Shown here in pieces: positions 1 to 9,575 of a DNA stretch of 64,000 nt. Within the stretch, counting starts at the first letter, position 1. Each line of letters starts with the position of its first letter. Source of the stretch: Hymenobacter ginkgonis (GTDB taxonomy: Bacteria; Bacteroidota; Bacteroidia; Cytophagales; Hymenobacteraceae); assembly GCF_009755225.1 (NCBI RefSeq), contig NZ_WQKZ01000002.1:1054001-1118000 (forward strand), given 5' to 3'. Position numbers and translations under genes: made by a program. The notes under the pieces are model-generated. The model searched no databases. It had not been told where the DNA came from and saw nothing but the letters and a program-made list of their open reading frames with translations.

Positions 1-77
1 CTACGCACGAAGCCAATCCCAGCATCCTGGGCATGGTAAAGTCGATTCAGCACCTGCTGGAAGTAACCGAACTGTAA
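1..77 (+). CDS. rpmD: Ribosomal protein L30, 3' end only
   Basis: The window opens inside a reading frame whose last 24 residues end HLLEVTEL and stop with TAA at 75-77. They contain the ILGMVKSIQHL segment, which matches the usual L30 C-terminus (RGMxxKxxHLVxV). The next gene is rplO, 15 bp downstream, and rpmD-rplO-secY is the standard spc-operon order. L30 is a small 50S subunit protein. The start lies outside the window. Confidence 0.85.
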   Translation, partial: THEANPSILGMVKSIQHLLEVTEL

Positions 78-92
78 GCGTTTATCCCAGTC

Positions 93-539
93 ATGAATCT
101 TTCCAATCTAAAACCCGCCGCTGGCGCAACGCGCAACAACAAGCGTCTCGGTCGTGGTGAAGGCTCGGGCGGCGGCGGTACCGCTACCCGTGGTCACAAG
201 GGTGCCAAGTCGCGCTCGGGCTACTCGCGCAAGTCGGGCTTTGAAGGCGGTCAAATGCCTTTGCAGCGCCGTGTGCCGAAGTTCGGTTTCACGAACATCA
301 ACCGCGTGGAGTTTAAAGGCATCAACCTGGACGTGCTTCAGAGTCTGCTCGAAGGTGGTGCCGTAACTTCGATGGACCAAGCTTACTTCGTAGGCGCTGG
401 TCTGGTGTCGAAGAACGCCAAAATCAAAATCCTCGGCCGTGGTGAACTCACCACTGCTTTGGAAGTACACGCTCACGCTTTCTCGAAATCGGCCGTTGAG
501 GCTATCGAAAAGGCTGGTGGCAAAGTTGTTACGCTGTAA
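93..539 (+). CDS. rplO: 50S ribosomal protein L15
   Basis: 148 aa, normal length for L15. The glycine/arginine-rich N-terminus (RLGRGEGSGGGG, then RGHKGAKSRSG) is the conserved rRNA-threading extension, followed by the FEGGQMPLQRRVPKFGF signature. L15 is a late-assembly protein of the large subunit. It sits between rpmD and secY with short spacers, so it is very probably co-transcribed in the spc operon. Nothing unusual. Confidence 0.97.
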   Translation: MNLSNLKPAAGATRNNKRLGRGEGSGGGGTATRGHKGAKSRSGYSRKSGFEGGQMPLQRRVPKFGFTNINRVEFKGINLDVLQSLLEGGAVTSMDQAYFVGAGLVSKNAKIKILGRGELTTALEVHAHAFSKSAVEAIEKAGGKVVTL

Positions 540-555
540 CTGCTAAACACGAGCA

Positions 556-1872
556 ATGAATAAGTTTATCAACACGATAAAGAATATTTTTGCGATTGAG
601 GATTTGCGTACGCGAATCCTCAATACGCTGTTTTTCATTGCTATCTACCGGCTGGGCTGCTACGTAGTATTGCCCGGCGTGGACCCTACGCGTTTGAAGC
701 AAGGCACAGGCGGTGTATTCGGTATTCTGGATACTCTGCTTGGTGGAGCATTTAGCCACGCGTCGATTTTCGCGCTGGGTATTATGCCTTATATCTCGGC
801 TTCTATTGTGTTGCAGTTGCTCACAATAGCTGTACCTTATTTCCAAAAGCTTCAGAAAGAAGGCGAGTCAGGCCGGAAAAAAATCAACCAATACACCCGA
901 GTGCTTACCATCCCGATTGTGATGGCACAGTCTGTGGGTTTCTTGGCGACGATTAATGCCGAGGCCATTATTACTCCCGGTACCTTCTTCACCATCTCGA
1001 CCATGCTCATCATCACGGCGGGCACGCTGTTTTGCATGTGGCTGGGTGAGAAAATCACCGATAAAGGCATCGGCAACGGTATTTCCATGATTATCATGAT
1101 TGGTATCGTGTCGCGCCTCCCCGGCGCTCTCATCGGCGAGGCTGCTGCTAAAGGCGTCAATAAGTCGTTGATTTTCCTGCTAGAACTAGTGGTTCTGTTC
1201 TTAGTAGTAATGGCCGTAATCGTGCTGACGCAAGCTGTTCGCCGCATTCCAGTGCAATATGCTAAGCAGGTAGGTGGTGCTACGCAACTCGACGCGCAAC
1301 GTCAGTTCATTCCGTTAAAGGTTAATGCCGCTGGCGTTATGCCTATCATATTCGCTCAGTCGCTGATGTTCGTGCCGAGTATTGCTGCTTCGGCTTGGGA
1401 TAAGAATAGTGACTTGGCTGCAACAATTGCTGCGTATTTCTCGCCTGAACATTGGGTGTACAATACGGTATTCGCGCTGTTAATTGTCATCTTCACTTAC
1501 TTCTATACTGCTATTAGCGTTAACCCAAATCAGATTGCGGACGACCTAAAGCGGAGTGGTGGTTTCGTGCCGGGCGTAAAACCGGGCCGCGACACATCGG
1601 AGTTTATTGACGAAATTCTGACGCGGGTGACATTACCGGGCGCCGTGGCGCTGGCTCTCATTGCCATTTTTCCTACTCTAGCCCTACTATTAGGGGTTAC
1701 GCGTCCGCTTTCATTGTTTTACGGAGGGACTTCGCTTATCATTATGGTAGGCGTGGTACTTGATACGCTCAACCAAGTAGAAAGCTATCTGCTGATGCGT
1801 CACTACGATGGCATGATGAAATCGGGCAAATTGCGTGGTCGGCCTTCGCAACCGATAGCTATTGCCTCGTAA
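556..1872 (+). CDS. secY: Protein translocase subunit SecY
   Basis: 438 aa. Central channel subunit of the SecYEG translocon, moving unfolded proteins through or into the inner membrane. The sequence begins with the amphipathic N-terminus and first membrane segment (TLFFIAIYRLGCYVVLPG), keeps the plug-region stretch FSHASIFALGIMPYISASI, and shows about ten hydrophobic segments and the cytosolic loop ending PGRDTSEF. It starts 16 bp after rplO and is followed 9 bp later by map, the usual bacteroidete arrangement. Length and motifs are normal. Confidence 0.97.
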   Translation: MNKFINTIKNIFAIEDLRTRILNTLFFIAIYRLGCYVVLPGVDPTRLKQGTGGVFGILDTLLGGAFSHASIFALGIMPYISASIVLQLLTIAVPYFQKLQKEGESGRKKINQYTRVLTIPIVMAQSVGFLATINAEAIITPGTFFTISTMLIITAGTLFCMWLGEKITDKGIGNGISMIIMIGIVSRLPGALIGEAAAKGVNKSLIFLLELVVLFLVVMAVIVLTQAVRRIPVQYAKQVGGATQLDAQRQFIPLKVNAAGVMPIIFAQSLMFVPSIAASAWDKNSDLAATIAAYFSPEHWVYNTVFALLIVIFTYFYTAISVNPNQIADDLKRSGGFVPGVKPGRDTSEFIDEILTRVTLPGAVALALIAIFPTLALLLGVTRPLSLFYGGTSLIIMVGVVLDTLNQVESYLLMRHYDGMMKSGKLRGRPSQPIAIAS

Positions 1873-1881
1873 GATAGCAAA

Positions 1882-2664
1882 ATGGCAACTGGTGTTATTC
1901 TGTTTAAGACTGAAGAAGAAATAGACTTAATGCGTGCTGCTGGGCAACTACTGGCGCGTACCCACGGCGAGGTAGCTACGCTGGTGCGCGAAGGAGTCAC
2001 GACGCGGCAGTTAGACCGCCGTGCCGAAGAGTTCATTCGCGACCACGGAGCTACCCCTTCGTTCAAAGGATTATATGGTTTTCCATATAGCTGCTGCCTG
2101 AGCCCGAACTCGGTAGTAGTGCACGGGTTTGCTACCGATGAACCGCTGAAAAGCGGGGACATCCTGACGGTAGACTGCGGGGTATTCCTCAATGGCTATC
2201 ACGCAGATAGTGCCTACACTTATCCAATTGGGGAGGTGTCACCGGAAGTACGACAGTTGCTAAAGGAAACTGAAGCATCGTTGTATAAAGGTATCGAGCA
2301 GGCTGTGGTTGGCAACCGTGTTGGGGATATTAGCTATGCCATTCAAAACTATGTGTCTACCAAGGGCTACGGTGTAGTACGCGAATTGGTAGGACATGGA
2401 GTTGGGGCTAAGCTTCACGAAAAGCCTGAGGTGCCAAACTATGGCAAGCGGGGCTCAGGACCACTTCTACAAACTGGCATGACCCTCGCCATCGAACCGA
2501 TGGTAACACTTGGTAAGAAGGACGTGGTGCAAGAGAAGGATGGTTGGACTATCCGGACGCGTGATAAAAAGCCAGCTGCGCACTTTGAGCACACGGTTGT
2601 TGTTAGGAAAGACAAGGCAGAAATTCTGACCTCGTTTGAATACATAGAAAAAGCACTGCAATAG
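1882..2664 (+). CDS. map: Type I methionine aminopeptidase
   Basis: 260 aa. Removes the initiator methionine from nascent proteins. The five metal-ligand positions of the pita-bread fold can be read: two Asp (VDCGVF and HADSAY), His in [10 protein letters not shown], Glu in LAIEPMV and Glu in HFEHTVVV. No N-terminal extension, so it is the short type Ia form. It lies between secY and infA with 9 bp and 5 bp spacers and is therefore part of the ribosomal operon. Confidence 0.96.
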   Translation: MATGVILFKTEEEIDLMRAAGQLLARTHGEVATLVREGVTTRQLDRRAEEFIRDHGATPSFKGLYGFPYSCCLSPNSVVVHGFATDEPLKSGDILTVDCGVFLNGYHADSAYTYPIGEVSPEVRQLLKETEASLYKGIEQAVVGNRVGDISYAIQNYVSTKGYGVVRELVGHGVGAKLHEKPEVPNYGKRGSGPLLQTGMTLAIEPMVTLGKKDVVQEKDGWTIRTRDKKPAAHFEHTVVVRKDKAEILTSFEYIEKALQ

Positions 2665-2669
2665 CCCTT

Positions 2670-2888
2670 ATGGCAAAACAAGCCTCCATCGAGCAGGACG
2701 GTACCATCCTCGAAGCCCTTTCTAACGCCATGTTTCGCGTGGAATTGGAAAATGGCCACCAGCTGATTGCCCATATATCGGGCAAGATGCGGATGCACTA
2801 CATCAAGATTCTGCCCGGCGACAAGGTAAAGCTCGAAATGTCGCCTTACGACTTGTCGAAAGGCCGCATTAAGTATCGTTACAAGTAA
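2670..2888 (+). CDS. infA: Translation initiation factor IF-1
   Basis: 72 aa, exactly the usual length. Single S1/OB-fold protein that occupies the ribosomal A site during initiation. Conserved stretches [19 protein letters not shown] and [18 protein letters not shown] are present. It starts 5 bp after map, so translational coupling is likely. Confidence 0.97.
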   Translation: MAKQASIEQDGTILEALSNAMFRVELENGHQLIAHISGKMRMHYIKILPGDKVKLEMSPYDLSKGRIKYRYK

Positions 2889-2911
2889 TTTTTTTCGTTC
2901 TTTTCAAGGTC

Positions 2912-3028
2912 ATGAAAGTAAAAACCTCGGTGAAGAAACGTAGCGTTGATTGCAAAATCATCCGTCGCAACGGCAAGCTCTACGTTATCAACAAGAAGAA
3001 CCCTCGCTTTAAGCAGCGTCAGGGCTAA
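2912..3028 (+). CDS. rpmJ: 50S ribosomal protein L36
   Basis: 38 aa, starting [11 protein letters not shown] and ending NPRFKQRQG. Length and position after infA are diagnostic. Of the four zinc ligands in the zinc-ribbon form of L36 only one cysteine (residue 14) remains, so this is the non-zinc (C-minus) type. It is the last gene before a longer structured spacer in front of rpsM. Confidence 0.93.
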   Translation: MKVKTSVKKRSVDCKIIRRNGKLYVINKKNPRFKQRQG

Positions 3029-3038
3029 ATCAATTTTC

Positions 3039-3116
3039 AGAAACCCGGAGCCTTGGGTACTGACTCAGTGAACTTTTTATCGCTGGGTCGCCTTCCAAGC
3101 CGCTGCCGGGCTTTCT
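3039..3116 (+). promoter_or_regulatory. Structured leader upstream of rpsM (possible r-protein regulatory site)
   Basis: The 113-bp spacer between rpmJ and rpsM is much longer than its neighbours. It can fold into a long interrupted stem: 3039-3048 (AGAAACCCGG) pairs with 3106-3116 with one bulge, and 3052-3056 pairs with 3095-3099. In E. coli, S4 represses the alpha operon at a structured site just ahead of rpsM. That this is an equivalent site is an inference from position and foldability only. Confidence 0.35.
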
Positions 3117-3141
3117 GGTCCGCAAACATCTCACAACCACT

Positions 3142-3519
3142 ATGGCTCGTATCGCAGGGGTAGACATCCCGGACAACAAGCGCGGCGAAATCGCCCTGAC
3201 TTACATTTTCGGCATTGGCCGGAGCAACTCGGTTAAAATCCTAACTAAAGCTGGTATCGACACCAACAAGAAAGTGAAAGATTGGACAGAGGCTGAAGCT
3301 GGCGAGGTTCGCGCCATCATCGCGGCTGAGCATAAGACCGAAGGCGTTCTGCGCTCAGAAATTCAGCTCAACATTAAGCGCCTGATGGATATCGGCTGCT
3401 ACCGCGGCCTGCGTCACCGCAAAGGCTTGCCAGTTCGTGGCCAGCACACCAAAAACAACTCGCGTACCCGTAAGGGCAAGCGCAAGACTGTTGCTGGTAA
3501 GAAGAAAGCAACGAAATAA
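3142..3519 (+). CDS. rpsM: 30S ribosomal protein S13
   Basis: 125 aa. Small-subunit head protein contacting tRNA and L5. Hallmarks: [20 protein letters not shown] at the N-terminus, the helix-two-turn-helix region, [15 protein letters not shown], and a very basic tail ([14 protein letters not shown]). It begins the alpha-operon block rpsM-rpsK-rpsD-rpoA. Confidence 0.97.
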   Translation: MARIAGVDIPDNKRGEIALTYIFGIGRSNSVKILTKAGIDTNKKVKDWTEAEAGEVRAIIAAEHKTEGVLRSEIQLNIKRLMDIGCYRGLRHRKGLPVRGQHTKNNSRTRKGKRKTVAGKKKATK

Positions 3520-3540
3520 TTCATAGCGGCAATCGTCCTT

Positions 3541-3572
3541 CCTACCCCCTTACTTATGGGCAAAGGGGTAGG
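3541..3572. repeat. CCTACCCC/GGGGTAGG hairpin between rpsM and rpsK
   Basis: Eight-base perfect arms 3541-3548 and 3565-3572 flank a 16-nt loop in the spacer ahead of rpsK. The stem is built from the CTACCCC word that recurs through the window. No T-run follows, so it is not a typical terminator. Confidence 0.5.
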
Positions 3573-3607
3573 GAGAACAACACCTGCCGTGTTTTAGCGA
3601 TAACCAA

Positions 3608-4000
3608 ATGGCACAAAAAAGAAAAGACAAAGCCAAAAAGCGGCTTGTCGTGGTGGAGCAGGTGGGCCAAGTCCACATCCGCGCCTCCTTTAACAATATT
3701 ATCATCTCGGTTACCAATTCGAATGGCCAGGTTATTTCCTGGGCTTCGGCCGGTAAAATGGGCTTCCGGGGCTCGAAGAAAAACACTCCCTATGCTGCTC
3801 AAATGGCAGCTACGGATTGCGGCAAAGTAGCCCATGACTTAGGTATGCGCAAAGCCGAAATCTTCGTGAAAGGCCCGGGTGCTGGCCGTGAGTCGGCTAT
3901 CCGCGCACTAGGTAACGTGGGCATTGAAGTGACGACCATCCGCGACGTGACGCCGCTGCCGCACAACGGCTGCCGCCCGCCTAAGCGTCGCCGCGTTTGA
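3608..4000 (+). CDS. rpsK: 30S ribosomal protein S11
   Basis: 130 aa. Platform protein next to the Shine-Dalgarno region. Conserved core [31 protein letters not shown] and the C-terminal THDV-like region ending [16 protein letters not shown] are intact. The ATG at 3608 leaves about 90 bp from rpsM, containing one GC-rich hairpin. Confidence 0.97.
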   Translation: MAQKRKDKAKKRLVVVEQVGQVHIRASFNNIIISVTNSNGQVISWASAGKMGFRGSKKNTPYAAQMAATDCGKVAHDLGMRKAEIFVKGPGAGRESAIRALGNVGIEVTTIRDVTPLPHNGCRPPKRRRV

Positions 4001-4026
4001 TTTTTCATTTCTGTTAGTAATACCAC

Positions 4027-4632
4027 ATGGCACGTTATACTGGCCCTACCGCCAAAATCGCCCGTCGCTTTTCGGAGCCGATTTTCGGTCCGAGCAAAGC
4101 GCTCAACAAAAAGAACTATCCCCCCGGCCAGCATGGTCGTGGCCGCCGCAAGAAGCAGTCGGAATATGCTGTCCAGTTGATGGAGAAGCAAAAGGTTAAA
4201 TACCTATACGGCGTACTTGAGAAGTACTTCGAGAACCTGTTTCACAAAGCAGCGGTACTGCCCGGCATTACCGGCGACAACCTGCTTGGCTTGTTGGAGT
4301 CGCGTTTGGACAACGTGGTTTATCGTTTTGGCATCGCTAGCACCCGCCGTGCAGCTCGCCAATTGGTGTCGCACAAGCACATCACGGTAAATGGTGAAGT
4401 AGTAAACATTCCTTCGTACAAGCTGCGTCCTGGCGACCAAGTTGGGGTTCGCGAGAAATCGAAGTCGCTTGAAGCTATCACTACTAGCCTGACGGTGCGC
4501 AACTCGCGTCAGTTCTCGTGGCTGGAGTGGGACGGCAAAGAGATGGTGGGCAAATTCACCAACATGCCGTCGCGTGAGCTTATCCCCGAGAAAATCTCGG
4601 AGCAGCTCATCGTCGAACTGTATTCGAAGTAA
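4027..4632 (+). CDS. rpsD: 30S ribosomal protein S4
   Basis: 201 aa. Primary 16S-binding protein and, in E. coli, the alpha-operon translational repressor. The N-terminus [15 protein letters not shown] is conserved, and the S4 RNA-binding domain runs from about residue 92 ([13 protein letters not shown]). The N-terminal zinc-binding cysteines of some S4 proteins are absent, so this is the zinc-free form. It follows rpsK by 26 bp. Confidence 0.97.
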   Translation: MARYTGPTAKIARRFSEPIFGPSKALNKKNYPPGQHGRGRRKKQSEYAVQLMEKQKVKYLYGVLEKYFENLFHKAAVLPGITGDNLLGLLESRLDNVVYRFGIASTRRAARQLVSHKHITVNGEVVNIPSYKLRPGDQVGVREKSKSLEAITTSLTVRNSRQFSWLEWDGKEMVGKFTNMPSRELIPEKISEQLIVELYSK

Positions 4633-4646
4633 TATTTGGCACAGTG

Positions 4647-4675
4647 GTGCGGCCCGGACTTGGTTCGGGCCGCAC
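4647..4675 (+). terminator. Strong GC hairpin after rpsD (terminator or attenuator)
   Basis: Perfect 10-bp arms GTGCGGCCCG (4647-4656) and CGGGCCGCAC (4666-4675) with a 9-nt loop lie 15 bp after the rpsD stop. No clear T-run follows (TTGTGCTAAG), so it may attenuate or stabilise the upstream mRNA rather than end it. It separates rpsD from rpoA by 193 bp, an unusually long gap for this operon. Confidence 0.55.
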
Positions 4676-4825
4676 TTGTGCTAAGCTGGGGCTGCGCTTA
4701 ACAATCCAAGTTGAATTTGAATTGTGGCGGCACCAAAATGACCCGATTACGGTTATGGCTGGCTACCAAGTACTAAGGCAAGCTCAAGGCTTGCTTTTCC
4801 TGTTACATAATTAACTGCCCCACAT

Positions 4826-5815
4826 ATGTCAATCTTAGCTTTTCAGATGCCGGAGAAAGTGGTGATGGAGAAATCCGACGACTTCACTGGTTCGTTTGAA
4901 TTCAAGCCTCTGGAGAAGGGCTACGGCGTTACGATTGGGAATGCGCTGCGTCGCATTCTGCTGTCGTCGCTAGAGGGCTTCGCCATTACGTCGGTGCGTA
5001 CGACTTCGGTGCTGCACGAGTTTTCGACGATTGAAGGAGTGATTGAGGACATGTCCGAAATCATTTTGAACCTCAAGCAGGTGCGCTTCAAGAAAATCAG
5101 CGACGCCATTGAGGACAAGATTACGGTGCGCGTGAGCGGTCAGGATACGTTTACCGCTGGCGACATCGGCAAGTTTGCTGTGGGCTTCCAAATTCTGAAC
5201 CCAAAGCTGGTTATCTGCAACCTAGACCCCGCTAAAGAGTTAGAGTTTGAGTTGACCATTGCGCGTGGCCGTGGCTACGTACCGGCTGATGAAAACAAGC
5301 CTGCCGACCAGGTTTTCGGTCAGATTGCGATTGATGCTATTTACACGCCTATTAAGAACGTGAAATACAGCATTGAAAACACGCGTGTAGAGCAGAAAAC
5401 TGACTACGAGCGTTTGCTGATTGAAATCCAGACTGACGGTTCGATTCATCCGGAGGAGGCGCTGAAAGGTGCAGCTAATATCCTGATTCAACACTTCATG
5501 TTGTTCTCGGACAGCACGATTCAGCTGAGCGGCAACCGTCCGGCAGCTGCCGAGCCGATTGATGAGGAAACCCTCGCGATGCGCAAGGTGCTAAAAACCT
5601 CGCTTGGCGAGATGGACCTGTCGGTGCGCGCTTACAACTGCCTGAAAGCCGCTGATATCAAAACGCTGGGCGAATTGGTACAGCTCGATATGGCTGACAT
5701 GATGAAGTTCCGCAACTTCGGTAAGAAGAGTTTAACTGAATTAGAGAACCTCGTAGAGGAGAAAGGTCTGCACTTTGGTATGGACCTCGGCAAATATCGC
5801 CTCGACGAAGACTAG
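4826..5815 (+). CDS. rpoA: RNA polymerase subunit alpha
   Basis: 329 aa, normal length. N-terminal dimerisation domain ([20 protein letters not shown]) and C-terminal domain with the helix-hairpin-helix ([24 protein letters not shown] region, then [14 protein letters not shown]). It nucleates the polymerase core and binds UP elements and activators through the C-terminal domain. It is flanked by a hairpin upstream and a strong terminator downstream, so its expression can be partly independent of the ribosomal genes. Confidence 0.97.
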   Translation: MSILAFQMPEKVVMEKSDDFTGSFEFKPLEKGYGVTIGNALRRILLSSLEGFAITSVRTTSVLHEFSTIEGVIEDMSEIILNLKQVRFKKISDAIEDKITVRVSGQDTFTAGDIGKFAVGFQILNPKLVICNLDPAKELEFELTIARGRGYVPADENKPADQVFGQIAIDAIYTPIKNVKYSIENTRVEQKTDYERLLIEIQTDGSIHPEEALKGAANILIQHFMLFSDSTIQLSGNRPAAAEPIDEETLAMRKVLKTSLGEMDLSVRAYNCLKAADIKTLGELVQLDMADMMKFRNFGKKSLTELENLVEEKGLHFGMDLGKYRLDED

Positions 5816-5824
5816 AATTGCCTG

Positions 5825-5878
5825 AATTGCTGGCTGCTGATTGCCTCGGGTGAGGAGATTAGCAGCCAGCAATTTTTT
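5825..5878 (+). terminator. Rho-independent terminator after rpoA
   Basis: Arms 5825-5841 and 5858-5874 pair over 17 positions with one G-T wobble, followed at once by a TTTTTT run (5873-5878). This textbook terminator lies ten bases after the rpoA stop and before rplQ, so rplQ must have its own promoter or depend on read-through. Confidence 0.85.
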
Positions 5879-5988
5879 ATATCCATTTTTTATTTACCCG
5901 CTGCGCCCTAGGGATTGGGGTTCTAATGAGGTTCTAGCCACCCGCCGTGGTCCTTTTCCGCAAGCGTAGCATTTAACCATTTTGTCCG

Positions 5989-6573
5989 ATGAGACACGGT
6001 AAAAAAATCAACCACTTGGGCCGTACTACCGCCCACCGCCACGCGATGTTGTCGAACATGGCTTCGGCGCTGATTATGCACAAGCGCGTAACCACTACGG
6101 TGGCTAAAGCTAAGGCTCTACGCCAGTACATTGAGCCCCTACTAACTAAGGCAAAAGACGACACGACGCACTCGCGCCGGACCGTGTTTGCTACCCTACA
6201 AAGCAAAGAGACGCTGAAAGAGCTGTTCGGTTCGGTAGCTGAGAAAATCGCGAACCGTCCCGGTGGCTATACCCGCATCCTGAAGCTAAGTGCTACCCGC
6301 CAAGGTGACAACGCTGATATGTGCATCATCGAGCTGGTCGACTTCAACGAGACGCTGCTCGAAGCTAAAAACGCTACCGAAGCCAAATCGACCACTACGC
6401 GCCGTTCGCGCCGTCGTGGTGGTAAGGCTGAAGCGGCTGGCAACGAAGCTGGCACATCGGCCGCTGTAGTAACCGATGCTCCAGCTGCTACTACCCAAGA
6501 GGCTCCGGCTGATACGGCTACCGACACGCTAACTAACGGTGAAACCCGTGAGGAAGCTGAGAAGGCCGAGTAG
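5989..6573 (+). CDS. rplQ: 50S ribosomal protein L17 with C-terminal extension
   Basis: 194 aa. Residues 1 to about 118 are the standard L17 ([20 protein letters not shown] at the start, [12 protein letters not shown] near 90). The last 70 or so residues are a low-complexity, Ala/Thr/Glu-rich tail that begins with a basic RRSRRRGGK patch. Long tails of this kind are common on bacteroidete L17; the tail's role is unknown. A strong terminator follows. Confidence 0.95.
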   Translation: MRHGKKINHLGRTTAHRHAMLSNMASALIMHKRVTTTVAKAKALRQYIEPLLTKAKDDTTHSRRTVFATLQSKETLKELFGSVAEKIANRPGGYTRILKLSATRQGDNADMCIIELVDFNETLLEAKNATEAKSTTTRRSRRRGGKAEAAGNEAGTSAAVVTDAPAATTQEAPADTATDTLTNGETREEAEKAE

Positions 6574-6589
6574 TTTTAAATTAGGTTTT

Positions 6590-6630
6590 AAAGAAGGGAC
6601 GTGCCGCAAGGCGCGTCCCTTCTTTGTTTT
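6590..6630 (+). terminator. Rho-independent terminator after rplQ
   Basis: Sixteen-base arms 6590-6605 and 6610-6625 with a GCAA tetraloop and one G-U wobble are followed by TGTTTTT. This ends the ribosomal cluster. The next 185 bp before the glycosidase gene hold only a short hairpin. Confidence 0.9.
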
Positions 6631-6796
6631 TAGGACTTTCCTAACTGCTCCTTAATAGAGGTGGGAAACGATTGATAGTTAACACCGCTGAGGGTCTATT
6701 ACCCAAGCCGAACAATCTCCTGTTTCGGGGCTAGAGGTGCTGCTAGAGCAACTGTGTGCATGGGCAGGCAGTATGTAGTACCCAATTCTACTAGCT

Positions 6797-6813
6797 GCTA
6801 GCGCAACGCTAGC
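6797..6813 (+). other. Small hairpin just ahead of the glycosidase start
   Basis: Seven-base arms GCTAGCG (6797-6803) and CGCTAGC (6807-6813) with a CAA loop end 3 bp before the ATG at 6817 and could cover its ribosome-binding region. If translation instead starts at the internal ATG 6829, the hairpin would sit in the leader. Confidence 0.35.
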
Positions 6814-6816
6814 CCT

Positions 6817-9456
6817 ATGTACCCCCTTATGGAAGAACAACGACGCTTGGCCGCTGCCAATAACTCCTTGGTAGCTTGGAAAAAATTTGGTCCCTACCTC
6901 ACCGAGCGCCAGTGGGGGACCGTGCGCGAAGATTATAGTGCTGATGGTAATGCCTGGGAATATATCGCGCATGATATGGCGCGTGCCTACGCCTACCGCT
7001 GGGGAGAAGAAGGCATTGGTGGTCTCAGCGACGACCAACAGCAGCTATGCTTTGGGGTCGGGCTTTGGAATGGGGTAGATGGCCAGTTGAAAGAACGTCT
7101 ATTTGGCCTTACCAATGGGCAAGGCAACCACGGTGAGGACGTGAAAGAGCTGTACTATTACCTCGACAGTACGCCGACCCATTCTTATATGAAAATGCTG
7201 TATAAGTACCCGCAGCAGGCTTTTCCATATGAGGAGCTACTAGAAGAAAACGCCAAGCGTACTAAGTCAGAGCCTGAGTATGAACTGCTGGATACGGGGA
7301 TTTTTGCCGAAAACCGGTATTTCGATGTCTTTATTGAATATGCGAAAGCTGGGCCGGAAGATATTCTCATCCAAATCTCAGTGCACAACCGAGGTGCGGA
7401 AGTTGCTACCCTGCATGTGCTACCCCAGCTATGGTTTCGCAATACTTGGACACTGGGCTACGACGACCACAAGCCCAAGCTATGCAGCGCTTCAACTGAT
7501 GCAATAGTGGCCAGCCACCAAGCCCTTGGGCAGTATCAGTTTTATTGTGACCAGCGCCCAGACCTGCTTTTTTGCGAGAACGAGACGAATCCGGTTTTGC
7601 TAGGGGAGGAGACCGCAAAGGGCAAATACTTCAAAGACGGGATAAACGACTATGTGATAGCGGGCGACAAAGCGGCTATTAACCCAGCCCAGGAGGGTAC
7701 AAAGGCGGCGGCACACTATACCCTGGTAGTAGCACCCGGCCAGGCGCAAGTAGTGCGGGTACGTTTGAGCCAGCCTGTGCACGAAGCGCCCTTTGCGGAT
7801 TTTGACCAAGTATTTGCTGACCGCCGGGACGAAGCCGAGGTGTTTTACGACTGCGTGCAGGAAGCTGTGACGGAGCCAGACGCGCGCCTGGTACAGCGGC
7901 AGGCATTCGCGGGCATGCTGTGGAGCAAGCAGTATTATTACTACGATGTCAGCCAGTGGCTCGATGGCGACCCGGCTCGCCCTACCCCCCCGGCAGAGCG
8001 CCTGCATGGCCGCAACTCGACGTGGCGGCACTTGCACAACGCCGACATCATCTCGATGCCCGATAAGTGGGAGTACCCGTGGTATGCCGCTTGGGACCTG
8101 GCGTTTCACTGCTTGCCGCTGGCGATGATAGACGCCGATTTTGCTAAGCAGCAGTTACGCCTGTTGTGCCAGGACGGCTACTTGCACCCTAATGGCCAAA
8201 TGCCGGCCTACGAATGGAAGTTTGAAGATGTGAACGCGCCAGTGCACGCCTGGGCCACTTGGCGCGTGTACCAGATGGACCGCAAGCTCAACGGCGGCTA
8301 CGGCGACAATGCATTCCTGGAGGCCGTTTTTCAGAAGCTTGTGATGACGTTTACGTGGTGGGTGAACCGCAAGGACCGCGACGAGCGCAACATTTTTGAG
8401 GGCGGCTTTTTGGGCATGGACAATATTGGCGTTTTTGACCGCTCGGCACCGCTGCCCACGGGTGGCAAAATTGAGCAGAGCGACGGCACTAGTTGGATGG
8501 CCATGTTTGCCCTCAACTTAATGCGCATAGCAATGGAGTTGGCCAAGACCAACCCGGTGTACCAGGAAATGGCCACCAAGTTCTTCGAACACTTCCTGTA
8601 CATTGCCTACGCCATGACGCGCAGTGGCGGCGGCAGGTTTAACCTTTGGGATGACCAGGACCAGTTCTACTACGATGTGCTGCACGCGCCCGATGACTCG
8701 CGCACGCACATGCGCATCCGGTCGATGGTGGGGCTGATTCCATTGTTTGCCGTGGAGGTAGTGGATGATGAGCTGCTGGAAGCCTTGCCACAGTTTGCGG
8801 CGCGGGCGCAGTGGCTGGTGCAGCACCGGCCCCATTTGGCCCAGCTAGTGAGCCGCTGGCAGGAGCCGGGCAAAAGCACCAGCCATTTGCTGGGCTTAAT
8901 GCGCCGCAGCCGCCTTAAGAGCGTGCTCACCCGGATGCTAGACGAAACTGAATTTCTCTCCGAACACGGCATTCGGTCGCTGTCGCGCTACCACCTCGAC
9001 CACCCGTATGAATTCGAAACCGAAGAAGATAGGTTCGAAGTGGCCTACGTGGCGGGCGAGTCAGATTCTGATATGTTTGGAGGCAACTCTAATTGGCGCG
9101 GTCCGGTCTGGTTTCCCGTGAATTACTTGATTATTGAATCGTTGCAGCGCTTTCATTCGCACTACGGCGACGGTTTTAAGGTAGAATACCCCACGGGCTC
9201 GGGCAACCTGCACACGCTGGCCGAAATTGCCACGGCGCTGTCGGAGCGCTTGGCCAAGTTGCTGCTTAAGAATGCCGATGGCCACCGGCCAGCTTTTGGG
9301 CCCGCCGGGCCATTGCAAAACGACCCGCACTTCCGGGACTACCTGCTCTTTCACGAATACTTTGACGGAGATAGTGGGCGCGGCCTGGGTGCCAGCCACC
9401 AAACCGGCTGGACGGGCCTCATCGTGCGGCTACTGCAGCAGCGAACTAGTATGTAG
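6817..9456 (+). CDS. MGH1-like / GH63-type glycoside hydrolase
   Basis: 879 aa (875 if the ATG at 6829, MEEQRRL, is used), with no signal peptide, so probably cytoplasmic. The second half is an (alpha/alpha)6-barrel of the GH63/mannosylglycerate-hydrolase-like type: PWYAAWDLAFH near residue 427 carries the conserved Asp, and NSNWRGPVWFPVNYL near 755 is typical of the family. The N-terminal half begins with the NxSLxxWKKFGPYLxERQWGTVREDYS block of this bacterial family. The substrate is not evident; family members act on alpha-linked disaccharides such as mannosylglycerate or glucosylglycerate. It stands alone between the rplQ terminator and a sigma-factor operon. Confidence 0.8.
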   Translation: MYPLMEEQRRLAAANNSLVAWKKFGPYLTERQWGTVREDYSADGNAWEYIAHDMARAYAYRWGEEGIGGLSDDQQQLCFGVGLWNGVDGQLKERLFGLTNGQGNHGEDVKELYYYLDSTPTHSYMKMLYKYPQQAFPYEELLEENAKRTKSEPEYELLDTGIFAENRYFDVFIEYAKAGPEDILIQISVHNRGAEVATLHVLPQLWFRNTWTLGYDDHKPKLCSASTDAIVASHQALGQYQFYCDQRPDLLFCENETNPVLLGEETAKGKYFKDGINDYVIAGDKAAINPAQEGTKAAAHYTLVVAPGQAQVVRVRLSQPVHEAPFADFDQVFADRRDEAEVFYDCVQEAVTEPDARLVQRQAFAGMLWSKQYYYYDVSQWLDGDPARPTPPAERLHGRNSTWRHLHNADIISMPDKWEYPWYAAWDLAFHCLPLAMIDADFAKQQLRLLCQDGYLHPNGQMPAYEWKFEDVNAPVHAWATWRVYQMDRKLNGGYGDNAFLEAVFQKLVMTFTWWVNRKDRDERNIFEGGFLGMDNIGVFDRSAPLPTGGKIEQSDGTSWMAMFALNLMRIAMELAKTNPVYQEMATKFFEHFLYIAYAMTRSGGGRFNLWDDQDQFYYDVLHAPDDSRTHMRIRSMVGLIPLFAVEVVDDELLEALPQFAARAQWLVQHRPHLAQLVSRWQEPGKSTSHLLGLMRRSRLKSVLTRMLDETEFLSEHGIRSLSRYHLDHPYEFETEEDRFEVAYVAGESDSDMFGGNSNWRGPVWFPVNYLIIESLQRFHSHYGDGFKVEYPTGSGNLHTLAEIATALSERLAKLLLKNADGHRPAFGPAGPLQNDPHFRDYLLFHEYFDGDSGRGLGASHQTGWTGLIVRLLQQRTSM

Positions 9457-9575
9457 CGGCTTGGCTATCATGCATTCGGGGCCGCAAGTGCAACCTCACG
9501 CCGAAAGCTGTTGTCTGTTAGCTAGTATTCAGCAAGTACCCGACCTTTACGCCTATCCCCAGCTAAGAGTTGCCT

